A stretch of 46,453 nucleotides of DNA from contig NZ_MLYO01000005.1 in NCBI RefSeq assembly GCF_001866665.1, positions 1 through 46,453 of the forward strand, given 5' to 3'. Origin of the DNA: Streptomyces monashensis. Lineage in GTDB: Bacteria > Actinomycetota > Actinomycetes > Streptomycetales > Streptomycetaceae. Both the position numbers and the translations under genes were made by a program. Shown one piece after another: positions 1 through 7,769 of this stretch; within the stretch, counting starts at the first letter, position 1, and each line of letters opens with the position of its first letter. The notes under the pieces were generated by a model. It ran no database searches. It was not told the origin of the DNA and saw only the letters and a program-made list of their open reading frames with translations.

Positions 1-258
1 CACCCCGAAGAACTCCGCATCGAACCCGCCCACACCCGACAGGAACCCACCCTGCCGGGTGTACGTCGGTGTGTCCGTGCCGGTGCCGGTGCCGTTCAGG
101 TCGTCGAATGCGGTGAGGTTGTCCCAGCCGCGGTCCGTGGGGAAGGCGCCGATGGCGTCCTCGCCCTGGAGGAGGAGTTCCCAGAACTGTTCGGGGGTCT
201 CGACGCCGCCCGGGAAGCGGCAGCCCATGCCGATGATCGCGAGGGGATCGTCGGCGAG
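1..258 (-). other. PKS D module 2 (partial): N-terminal end of a ketosynthase
   Basis: It begins with [16 protein letters not shown] and runs through [20 protein letters not shown] to the window edge. The active-site Cys is outside, so it cannot be told whether this KS is active. Confidence 0.9.
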
Positions 259-3200
259 CGCAGCGGACTCGGAGAGGCTGCCTGCGATGACGTTCGACTG
301 TGTGAACGCACCTGTGGTCGGTACGAGTTCGGTGAGGAGGAGTTCGGTGACCGCTTCGAGCGTGGGGTGGTCGAAGACCAGGGTCGCGGGCAGGCGTACG
401 CCTGTCGCCTGGCTGAGGGAGTTTCGCAGTTCCAGCGCGGTCAGGGAATCGATGCCCAGCTGGGTGAACGGCGTGTCGGGGCGGATCCGGGTGTCGGAGG
501 CGTGCCCGAGCACACCGGCCAGGGTGGTCCGTACGAGGGTGTTCACCGCCTCCCGACGGCCGGACTCGGGCAGAGCGAGGAGACCGCGCGGGGAGGCGGC
601 GGGACGTGCCGCGGCCTCGCGCAGAGTGCGGCGGCCCGTGAGGGAGCGCAGCAGCGGGGGCAGCCGGTCGGCGGCCCGGCGCAGTGCGGCGCGGTCCAGG
701 CGGAGCGGGAGCGGGGGGCCGTCGGTGTGCGTCAGGGCACGGTCGAAGAGTGCGAGGGCGACGTCGGTGGGCAGCGCGCCGATGCCGTTGCGGGTGGCCC
801 GGCCCTGCGTAGCGTCCGCAAGGCCGCTGGTCATGGTGCTGTCGGCCGCCCACAGGCCCCAGGCTATGGACACCGCCGGGCGCCCGTCCGCGCGCAGTCG
901 GGTGGCGAAGGCGTCGAGGAAGGCGTTCGCGGCGACGTAGTTGCCCTGTCCGGGGCCCGCGAAGGTGGCGGCGGCCGAGGAGTACAGCACGAAGGCCGAC
1001 AGATCGAGGTGCCGGGTGAGTTCGTGGAGGTGGACCGCAGCGTCGATCTTGGGTCGCAGCACCGAGGCGAGTCGCTCGGGGGTGAGGGAGGTCACGACGC
1101 CGTCGTCCAGCGTGCCGGCGGCATGGACCACGGCGCCGAGCGGGTGCTCGGGTGAGATGTCGCGGAGGACGTCGGCGAGAGCGTCCCGGTCGGCCACGTC
1201 GCAGCTCACGACGGTGGCGCGGGCACCGAGGGCGGCGAGTTCGTCGACCAGTTCGGCCGCGCCCGGTGTCTGCGCGCCGCGCCGGGTGACGAGCAGCAGG
1301 TGGCGTACGCCGTGCCGGGTCACCAGGTGACGGACGGTGGCGGAGCCCACGGTGCCGGTGCCGCCGGTGACGAGTACGGTCCGGTCCTCGGAGAAGACGG
1401 GGAAGAGGGGGGAGTCGGGAAGGTCGGGTGCGGTGGGTCCTTGTCCGGAGTCCGTGACCAGGACGAGCCTCGGTGCGAGCAACAGCCCTTCGCGCAGGGC
1501 GAGTTCGTCGCTCTCACATCGTGCCGCGGCGCTCAGCTGGTCCTCGGTGGGGGGCGTGTCGCTGTCGAGGAGAAGGATCCGTCCAGGATTCTCCGACGCG
1601 GCCGACTTCAGCAGTCCGCGCACGGTTGCGGCGGGCAGGTCGGTGACGCTCTCGCCAGGGCGCGCGGCGACCGCACCGCGCGTGAGCAGCAGCAGACGTG
1701 ACTGGTCGGCACGCGCGTCGGTGAGCCACTGCTGAACGAGGGAGAGCGCTCGCTGGGCCGCGGCGTGCGCGTCGGGTACGAGTCCGGCGTCGCTGCCGGT
1801 GTGACCCGTGGGCCAGGGTACGACGACCAGGTCGGCATGCGGGGTGTCCGAGGTTGTTTCCGAGGTGGCGGACAGGGCGGCGTGGAGTTCGTCCGGGCTC
1901 CACTGGACCCGGGTTCCGACCGGCTCCCGCTCGCTGCCGGCCTCGGCAGCGGTCCAGGTGACGGTGTAGAGGTCGCTGCCGCGGCCCTGGACGGAGCCGG
2001 GCAGCCGGTCCATGTCGAAGGGCAGCACGGTGACCGTCGAAGCGGTCAGCACGGGGGCGCCGGTGACGTCGAGCAGGCGCAGTTCGCTTTCCGTCGTCGA
2101 GCGCGGAACGATGTGCACGCGCACGCGCGCGGCGGAACGCGCGTGCAGGGTGAGCCCGGACCAGCTCACGAGACGCGGCACGGGCCGGCCGGCTGCCGTG
2201 AGCATGAGCAGGGCGCAGTCAAGAAGGGCGGGGTGCACGGCGAACCTGGCGGCCTCGGCCTGCGCCGTCTCCGGCAGGGCGGCCTCGGCGAAGACCTCGT
2301 CTCCCAGACGCCAGGCGGCTTGCAGCACCTGTGAGCCGGGGAGGTCGAGGTCGGCGTACACCTCGTCCGGCTCGACCGGCACGGCCCCCTGCGGAGGCCA
2401 GGCCAGGGCGGCGGCGTCGGCCTCGGCGTGAGGTTCCGTACCGGCCGGATCCTCGGTGCCGCCGACCAGCGTGCCGTGGGCGTGGCGGGTCCAGGGCTGG
2501 GCGTCGCCGGACGGGCCGGCGTCCGCGTCGTACGGCCGTGCGTACAGGGCGAAGGTCCAGCGCCGCTCCCCCGGTTCGGCCTCGGTGACCGTCTGGACCT
2601 CGATCTCCCCGGTCGTGGGGAGCGGCAGCGGCGCGTCGACGCGCAGTTCGGCGAGGTGATGGGCGCCGAGGGTGCGTCCGGCGTGGAGGGCCAGGTCGGT
2701 GAGGACGGAGGCGGCCACGAGGGAGCCGCCGCCGGTGGCGAGGTCGCCGAGCCAGGGCTGGGTGCGCGGGGCGAGACGCCCGGTGGCCACCACGGTGGTG
2801 GAGTCCGCGAGGCCGATTCCGTCCGAGAGCAGCGGGTGCTCTCCTCGGCGTCCGGCGCGGTCCGCGACGGGATCGAGCCAGTAGCGCTGCCGCTGGAAGG
2901 GGTACGTGGGCAGCTGCGCCTGCCCGTACGTGTCGGGCAGGAGTACGTTCCAGTCGACGTGTTTGCCGGACGCGTGCAGCGCGGCCAGCGCCGCCACCGT
3001 CGTCCGGGGCTCGTCCCGGTCCTTGCGGAGCGTCGGAACGAACAGAGAGTCTTCGGCTCCGTCTCCGAGAGCGGTGCGTGCGAGGGTGGTGAGGGTGCCG
3101 TCAGGGCCGATCTCCAGGAAACGCGTCACACCCTCGGCGACGAGCGCGGCCACGCCGTCGGCGAAACGGACCGCCTCACGGACATGCCGCACCCAGTACT

Positions 3201-5622
3201 CCGCCGACGCCAACTCCCCGTCCGCGGCGAGCTGTCCGGTGACGTTCGAGACAAGGGGGATCGACGGTGCGGCGTAGCTGACACCTTCCGCGACGCGGCG
3301 GAAGGCGTCCAGCATCGGCTCCATCAACGGTGAGTGGAACGCGTGCGACACCCGCAGACGCGACGTACGCCGCCCCCGCGCCTTCAACTCCCCCGCGACC
3401 TCGACGACCGCCAACTCCACACCCGCGACCACCACCGCGCGGGGACCGTTGACCGCGGCGATCGACACCTCACCCGCACGGCCTTCGACCAGCGGGGCCA
3501 CTTCCTCCTCGGCGGCCTCCACCGCCACCATCACACCACCGGCCGGCAACTCCTGCATCAACCGCCCACGCGCCACCACCAGAGCGCAGGCATCCCCCAG
3601 CGACAACACACCCGCCACATGCGCCGCAGCGACCTCACCGATCGAATGCCCGATCAGGACATCAGGACGCACCCCGAACGACTCCACCAGACGGAACAAC
3701 CCCACCTCGACCGCGAACAACGCAGGCTGCGCCCACTCCGTACGACCCAGCCGCCCCGCATCCCCACCGAAGACGACATCACGCAACTCCGCACCCACAT
3801 GAGCGCACACCGCGTCGAAAGCCTCCGCGAACACCGGGAAGGCCTCGTACAACTCACGCCCCATCCCCAACCGCTGCGCACCCTGACCCGAGAACAGGAA
3901 CGCCGTCCTGCCGCCGCGTCGGGCGGTCGCGGTGATGACGTCGGGCGATGTGCCGTTGTCGGCAAGGGTGTTGAGGCCGGCGGTGAGGGTGTCGCGGTCG
4001 GTGCCGAGGACGACGGCGCGGTGTTCGAACAGGGAGCGGCCGAGGGTCAGGGTGCGGGCGACGGCGTGGTCGTCGGTGTCCGGGTGTGTCGCGAGGTGGT
4101 CGAGCAGGATGGTGGCCTGGGCCCTCAGGGCGTCGGCGGTGCGGGCGGAGAGGGTCCAGGGGATGACCGGCGGCGGTGTGGGTTCGGCGGCCGGGGCGGT
4201 GTCCTCCGGTTCCGTCGCGTCGGCGGACTCGGCCTCGGTCGGCGGGGTCTCTTCCAGGATGACGTGGGCGTTGGTGCCGGAGACGCCGAACGCGGAGACG
4301 CCGGCGCGGCGGGGCCGGTCGGTGGGCGGCCAGGCGACCGGCTCGGTGAGGAGGCGTACGTTGCCCTCGGTCCAGTCGACCCTGGTCGTGGGGGCGTCGA
4401 CGTGCAGGGTGCGGGGCAGCCGGGCGTGGCGCAGGGCCATGACCATCTTGATGATTCCGCCGACGCCCGCGGCGGCCTGGGTGTGGCCGATGTTGGACTT
4501 GAGGGAGCCGAGCCAGAGGGGGCGGTCCGCGGCGCGGTCCTGGCCGTAGGTCGCCAGGAGTGCCTGGGCCTCGATGGGGTCGCCGAGGGTGGTGCCGGTG
4601 CCGTGCGCCTCGACGGCGTCGACGTCGGCCGGGGTGAGTCCGGCGGAGGCCAGTGCCTGGCGGATGACGCGCTGCTGGGAGGGGCCGTTGGGGGCGGTGA
4701 GGCCGCTGCTCGCGCCGTCCTGGTTGACGGCGGAGCCGCGGACGACCGCGAGAACCGGGTGGCCGTTGCGGCGTGCGTCGGAGAGGCGTTCGAGGAGCAG
4801 GACGCCCGCGCCCTCGCCCCAGCCGGTGCCGTCGGTGGTGTCGGCGAAGGACTTGCAGCGGCCGTCGGGCGCGAGTCCGCGCTGTCGGCTGAACTCCAGG
4901 AAGGTGACCGGGGTCGACATGAAGGCGACGCCGCCCGCGAGGGCGAGGTCGCACTCGCCCTGTCGCAGGGACTGCACCGCGAGGTGCAGGGCGACGAGGG
5001 AGGACGAACAGGCGGTGTCCACCGTGACGGCCGGGCCCTCGAAGCCGAAGGTGTAGGAGACGCGGCCCGAGGCGATGCTCGCGGCGCTGCCGTTGCCGAG
5101 GTGGCCCTCGACGCCGGGGGGAGGCTCGGGGAACCGGGTGGCGTAGTCGTTGTACATGACTCCGGCGAACACGCCGGTGGCGCTGCCGCGCAGGTCGGCC
5201 GGGCGCAGGCCGGCGCGCTCCAGGGACTCCCAGACGGTTTCGAGGAGGAGGCGCTGCTGCGGGTCGGTGGCGAGGGCCTCGCGCGGTGACATGCCGAAGA
5301 AGGCGGGGTCGAAGTCGGCGGCGTCGTGGAGGAAGCCGCCTTCCCGGGTGTAGCAGGTGCCGGCGTGGGCGGGGTCGGGGTCGTAGAGGGCGTCGAGGTC
5401 CCAGCCTCGGTCGTCCGGGAAGGCGGAGATGCCGTCGGTGCCCGTGTCGACGAGGTGCCACAGGTCCTCGGGGGTGGTGACCCCGCCGGGGTAGCGGCAG
5501 CTCATGGACACGACGGCGATCGGTTCCGTGGCCCTGCCCTCGACCTGGCGCAGCCGGGCGCGGGTGCGCTGGAGGTCGGTGGAGACACGGGTCAGGAATT
5601 CGCGCAGCCTGTCCTCGCTCAC
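1..5622 (-). CDS. PKS D: modular type I polyketide synthase, 3'-partial
   Basis: 1874 residues are visible and the frame runs off the left edge without a stop. Residues 1-31 are a coiled-coil N-terminal docking domain, so it receives its chain from another protein. Module 1: KS Cys205, AT Ser660 ([16 protein letters not shown]; malonyl), a degenerate DH with Leu961 in place of the catalytic His, KR with LDD and Tyr1562, ACP Ser1726. From about residue 1790 a second KS begins. Start is GTG 5622, with AAGGGAGA 8 bases upstream. Expected module output is a beta-hydroxyl. The gene lies beyond the thioesterase gene and cannot follow it in the pathway, so it probably acts upstream of PKS A. Its AT is about 90% identical in DNA to the A-1 AT. 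Confidence 0.96.
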   Translation of the reverse strand, partial: MSEDRLREFLTRVSTDLQRTRARLRQVEGRATEPIAVVSMSCRYPGGVTTPEDLWHLVDTGTDGISAFPDDRGWDLDALYDPDPAHAGTCYTREGGFLHDAADFDPAFFGMSPREALATDPQQRLLLETVWESLERAGLRPADLRGSATGVFAGVMYNDYATRFPEPPPGVEGHLGNGSAASIASGRVSYTFGFEGPAVTVDTACSSSLVALHLAVQSLRQGECDLALAGGVAFMSTPVTFLEFSRQRGLAPDGRCKSFADTTDGTGWGEGAGVLLLERLSDARRNGHPVLAVVRGSAVNQDGASSGLTAPNGPSQQRVIRQALASAGLTPADVDAVEAHGTGTTLGDPIEAQALLATYGQDRAADRPLWLGSLKSNIGHTQAAAGVGGIIKMVMALRHARLPRTLHVDAPTTRVDWTEGNVRLLTEPVAWPPTDRPRRAGVSAFGVSGTNAHVILEETPPTEAESADATEPEDTAPAAEPTPPPVIPWTLSARTADALRAQATILLDHLATHPDTDDHAVARTLTLGRSLFEHRAVVLGTDRDTLTAGLNTLADNGTSPDVITATARRGGRTAFLFSGQGAQRLGMGRELYEAFPVFAEAFDAVCAHVGAELRDVVFGGDAGRLGRTEWAQPALFAVEVGLFRLVESFGVRPDVLIGHSIGEVAAAHVAGVLSLGDACALVVARGRLMQELPAGGVMVAVEAAEEEVAPLVEGRAGEVSIAAVNGPRAVVVAGVELAVVEVAGELKARGRRTSRLRVSHAFHSPLMEPMLDAFRRVAEGVSYAAPSIPLVSNVTGQLAADGELASAEYWVRHVREAVRFADGVAALVAEGVTRFLEIGPDGTLTTLARTALGDGAEDSLFVPTLRKDRDEPRTTVAALAALHASGKHVDWNVLLPDTYGQAQLPTYPFQRQRYWLDPVADRAGRRGEHPLLSDGIGLADSTTVVATGRLAPRTQPWLGDLATGGGSLVAASVLTDLALHAGRTLGAHHLAELRVDAPLPLPTTGEIEVQTVTEAEPGERRWTFALYARPYDADAGPSGDAQPWTRHAHGTLVGGTEDPAGTEPHAEADAAALAWPPQGAVPVEPDEVYADLDLPGSQVLQAAWRLGDEVFAEAALPETAQAEAARFAVHPALLDCALLMLTAAGRPVPRLVSWSGLTLHARSAARVRVHIVPRSTTESELRLLDVTGAPVLTASTVTVLPFDMDRLPGSVQGRGSDLYTVTWTAAEAGSEREPVGTRVQWSPDELHAALSATSETTSDTPHADLVVVPWPTGHTGSDAGLVPDAHAAAQRALSLVQQWLTDARADQSRLLLLTRGAVAARPGESVTDLPAATVRGLLKSAASENPGRILLLDSDTPPTEDQLSAAARCESDELALREGLLLAPRLVLVTDSGQGPTAPDLPDSPLFPVFSEDRTVLVTGGTGTVGSATVRHLVTRHGVRHLLLVTRRGAQTPGAAELVDELAALGARATVVSCDVADRDALADVLRDISPEHPLGAVVHAAGTLDDGVVTSLTPERLASVLRPKIDAAVHLHELTRHLDLSAFVLYSSAAATFAGPGQGNYVAANAFLDAFATRLRADGRPAVSIAWGLWAADSTMTSGLADATQGRATRNGIGALPTDVALALFDRALTHTDGPPLPLRLDRAALRRAADRLPPLLRSLTGRRTLREAAARPAASPRGLLALPESGRREAVNTLVRTTLAGVLGHASDTRIRPDTPFTQLGIDSLTALELRNSLSQATGVRLPATLVFDHPTLEAVTELLLTELVPTTGAFTQSNVIAGSLSESAALADDPLAIIGMGCRFPGGVETPEQFWELLLQGEDAIGAFPTDRGWDNLTAFDDLNGTGTGTDTPTYTRQGGFLSGVGGFDAEFFGV
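259..5526 (-). other. PKS D module 1: KS-AT-DH(degenerate)-KR-ACP
   Basis: The KS has DTACSSS. The AT has GHSIG and HAFH (malonyl). In the DH region the HxxxGxxxxP motif reads [10 protein letters not shown], with both His and Pro lost, and the YGPxFQG block is missing. The KR has [13 protein letters not shown] and [13 protein letters not shown]. The ACP has GIDSL. Predicted output is a beta-hydroxyl. Confidence 0.88.
3079..3905 (-). repeat. AT-domain repeat, copy in PKS D module 1
   Basis: It aligns without indels to 45145-45971 at an offset of 42066 bases; identity is roughly 90% by eye. It spans most of the malonyl-specific AT. Confidence 0.8.
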
Positions 5623-5638
5623 GGAATCGGTCTCCCTT
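5623..5638 (-). promoter_or_regulatory. Ribosome binding site of PKS D
   Basis: AAGGGAGA (5631-5638) stands 8 bases before GTG 5622, which begins the docking helix [12 protein letters not shown]. This decides the start of a gene whose end is outside the window. Confidence 0.75.
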
Positions 5639-5684
5639 CGGCGGCGGGCGCGCTGGCTCGCCGTGGGGCGTGGGGCATCGGGTT

Positions 5685-5712
5685 GGCCCCGGCACCATGG
5701 GGTGCCGGGGCC
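5685..5712 (-). terminator. Strong hairpin between mqnD and PKS D
   Basis: A perfect 12-bp stem, GGCCCCGGCACC (5685-5696) against 5701-5712, with a 4-base loop. It lies about 200 bases after the mqnD stop and 63 before the PKS D start. It could end mqnD transcription or be a structure in the PKS D leader; no T-run is present. Confidence 0.45.
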
Positions 5713-5799
5713 GGGTGAGGGTTGGGCGGGTCGCCCGGCGGCCTCGCGGGGACCGGCCGCGGCGCTCCCGGTGCCGGGCCGGTCCCCTGGGCCGATTAT

Positions 5800-5860
5800 G
5801 GGAAGCGCGCCGCCTCTTTCGGGCTGTGGGCGGGGGGCTCTAAGAGAACTTCTAGCGTTG
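5800..5860 (-). promoter_or_regulatory. AT-richer patch upstream of PKS D, possible promoter or operator
   Basis: Within otherwise GC-rich DNA, 5838-5855 reads CTCTAAGAGAACTTCTAG, an imperfect dyad. On the minus strand a CATAAT-like -10 lies nearby, around 5801. No good -35 was found. This is the only long non-coding stretch in the window (5623-5913, 291 bases), so a promoter for PKS D here is plausible but unproven. Confidence 0.3.
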
Positions 5861-5913
5861 CCGGGGCGGCCGGGGGTCCTGCTGTCACCGGGGTCCGCGG
5901 CGGGCGCCGTCGC

Positions 5914-6774
5914 TCACAGGTGCAGGATCGTGTCCAGTGCGCCGCCGGCGGCGCGGGGCAGCAGGCCGAGTTCGGCCGAGCGGTCGAGGAGCGTGCGTAC
6001 GGCGTTCAGGCCCTCGGTGCCGAGTTCGGCGGTGAACTCGTTGACGTACAAGCCGATGTGCTGGTCGACGACGTCCGGCTCCATCTCCTGGGCGTGCTGG
6101 AGGACGTAGGCGCGGGAGGCGTCGGGGTCGCTCCAGGCGGCGCGTACGGAGGCGCGTACGGCGTGGGTGAGGCTGCGCAACAGGGGGTCGCCCAGGGAGC
6201 GGCGGGCGACGATGGCGCCGAGCGGGATGGGCAGTGCGGTCTGCTTCTCCCACTCCTCGCCCATGTCGGCCGCGCAGTGCAGACCGTAGCGCCCGTAGGT
6301 GAACCGGGCTTCGTGGATGACGAGTCCGGCGTCGACGGCGCCGTCCCGGACCGCGGGCATGATCTCGTGGAAGGGCAGGACGACGACCTCGCCGACGCCG
6401 CCCGGTATGGCGTCGGCCGCCCACAGCCGGAACAGCAGGTAGGCCGTGGACGTGGTGCTGGGGACCGCGACACGGGCGCCGGCGAGGGCGGCCGGTTCGG
6501 TGGGCTCGGCGACCAGGACGAGGGGGCCGCAGCCGCGGCCGAGCGCGCCGCCGCAGGGCAGCAGCGCGTAGTCGTCCAGGATGTGCGGCAGGACGCCGTA
6601 GGAGACCTTCAGGACGTCCGACTCGCCGTTCTGGGCGAGGCCGTTGGTGACGTCGATGTCGGCCAGGGTGAGCTGTACGTCGGGGGCGTCGGGGAGCAGT
6701 CCCTCGGTCCAGGCGTGGAAGACGAACGTGTCGTTGGGGCAGGGCGAGTGCGCGAGGGTCAGCGGTGCCGTCAT
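5914..6774 (-). CDS. mqnD: 1,4-dihydroxy-6-naphthoate synthase homologue (MqnD, futalosine pathway)
   Basis: A 286-residue cytoplasmic enzyme of the MqnA/MqnD periplasmic-binding-protein-like fold. MqnD turns cyclic dehypoxanthine futalosine into 1,4-dihydroxy-6-naphthoate in the futalosine route to menaquinone, the route Streptomyces uses. Family signatures are SPCPNDTFVFHAW near residue 10, a central VAVPSTTSTAYLL segment (about 102-114) and GLVIHEARFTYG with His154, which matches the conserved active-site histidine. Length is normal for the family and nothing looks broken. The start is firm: AAGGAAGGA lies 6 bases before ATG. It stands 121 bases after PKS C and 291 before PKS D, in the same direction, with no other menaquinone gene visible (in S. 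coelicolor mqnD neighbours mqnB). It may be a resistant target copy, a recruited biosynthetic enzyme, or the housekeeping gene. Family assignment is confident; role in the cluster is open. Confidence 0.9.
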   Translation of the reverse strand: MTAPLTLAHSPCPNDTFVFHAWTEGLLPDAPDVQLTLADIDVTNGLAQNGESDVLKVSYGVLPHILDDYALLPCGGALGRGCGPLVLVAEPTEPAALAGARVAVPSTTSTAYLLFRLWAADAIPGGVGEVVVLPFHEIMPAVRDGAVDAGLVIHEARFTYGRYGLHCAADMGEEWEKQTALPIPLGAIVARRSLGDPLLRSLTHAVRASVRAAWSDPDASRAYVLQHAQEMEPDVVDQHIGLYVNEFTAELGTEGLNAVRTLLDRSAELGLLPRAAGGALDTILHL

Positions 6775-6789
6775 GGCGGATCCTTCCTT
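6775..6789 (-). promoter_or_regulatory. Strong ribosome binding site of mqnD
   Basis: AAGGAAGGA (6781-6789) stands 6 bases before the ATG at 6774. It is the strongest Shine-Dalgarno match in the window and fixes the mqnD start. Confidence 0.8.
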
Positions 6790-6839
6790 CGTGTCCGTGG
6801 TGGGGTGGCGGCGCCCTCGGCGGAGCCGTCGCCGGCACG

Positions 6840-6874
6840 AGGGCCCTGCCCACCGTCGGGAGGGGCAGGGCCCT
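6840..6874 (-). terminator. Inverted repeat after PKS C, probable terminator
   Basis: A perfect 12-bp stem, AGGGCCCTGCCC (6840-6851) against 6863-6874, with an 11-base loop, begins 21 bases after the PKS C stop. No T-run follows, which is common for actinomycete terminators. The 121-base gap to mqnD holds this hairpin and the mqnD ribosome binding site, so mqnD may be transcribed separately or by read-through. Confidence 0.55.
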
Positions 6875-6895
6875 GGGTGCGGGACGGGGTGCCGG

Positions 6896-7769
6896 TCAGG
6901 CGTCTCGGCCGGTCAGCCAGGCGTCGGTGGCCTCGGCGGTGGAGCGGGCGTGGTCCTCCATCATCGTGAAGTGGTTGCCGGGGACGTCGAGGACGGTGTG
7001 GGCCCGGCGCCAGGAGGTCTGCCACTCCTCGGGCCGCATCTCCTCACCGGGTTGCGCGGGTACGGGGGGTTCGCTGGAGCGCACCAGCAGCACGGGGCAC
7101 TCCAGGGGGCCCGGCTCCCACTCCCCGATCATCGCGACGTACCAGCTCATCGCGGTGAGCCGGTCGGAGTCCATGTGCGCGAACAGGGACTCCCGTTCGA
7201 ACATGCCGGCCAGCATCTGCTGGGAGAAGCGCAGGAAGGGGGAGTCGGCGCGCGGCATGTAGGTGTCGAGCAGGACGACGGCGGCCGGTGCGGCGCCGCG
7301 CTCCTGCATCCGCCGGGCGGCGGAGAGGGCGAGGACACCGCCGGAGGACGAACCGAGCAGGACCGGCGGGGTGTCGCCCACGGTGCGGTGCACGGCGTCG
7401 GCGTGCAGGTCGGCGATGGCGTCGTGGGTGGCCGGCAGCCGCTCTCCGGTGCCGAAGCCCTGGGTGGGGAGCGCCCAGACGTCGCGCCGGCCGCGGAAGG
7501 CGGAGGCGAACCGGGCGTACTGGTGGACTCCGGCGAGGGCGACGTAGGAGCTGAAGCAGACCAGTGGTGCGCCGGTGTCACCGGTGGAGAGCCGGATCGC
7601 CCCGGGCAGGGCGGGCAGTTCGTCCGGTGCGGTGAAGGTGGGGCGCAGCTGTGCCGCCGCCTGGAGCAGGGTGAAGCCGTCGTCGACGCGGTCGTCGAGG
7701 CAGGCCTGCTTGAACAGTCCGCCGAGGGTGTCCTCGGCACGGATGTCGGGCGTGCCCGCGGCCGGGCCC
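6896..7769 (-). other. Type I thioesterase domain at the end of PKS C
   Basis: An alpha/beta-hydrolase that takes the chain from the last ACP and releases it by cyclisation or hydrolysis. It has LLGSSSGGV with nucleophile Ser3468, LLDTY with Asp3495 and [10 protein letters not shown] with His3593. The nucleophile box is GSSSG rather than the GHSAG usual in macrolide synthases. It marks the end of the assembly line. Confidence 0.92.

Noticed and set aside
3854..5698. Minus-strand Pro/Arg-rich ORF over the PKS D KS region
   Set aside because: It is in a different frame from the KS domain and lacks motifs; the real frame is open from 5622 to the edge and encodes the complete KS and AT.
5885..6853. 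Alternative minus-strand ORF over mqnD
   Set aside because: It is a Pro/Arg-rich shadow frame; the MqnD frame 5914-6774 has family motifs and a strong ribosome binding site.
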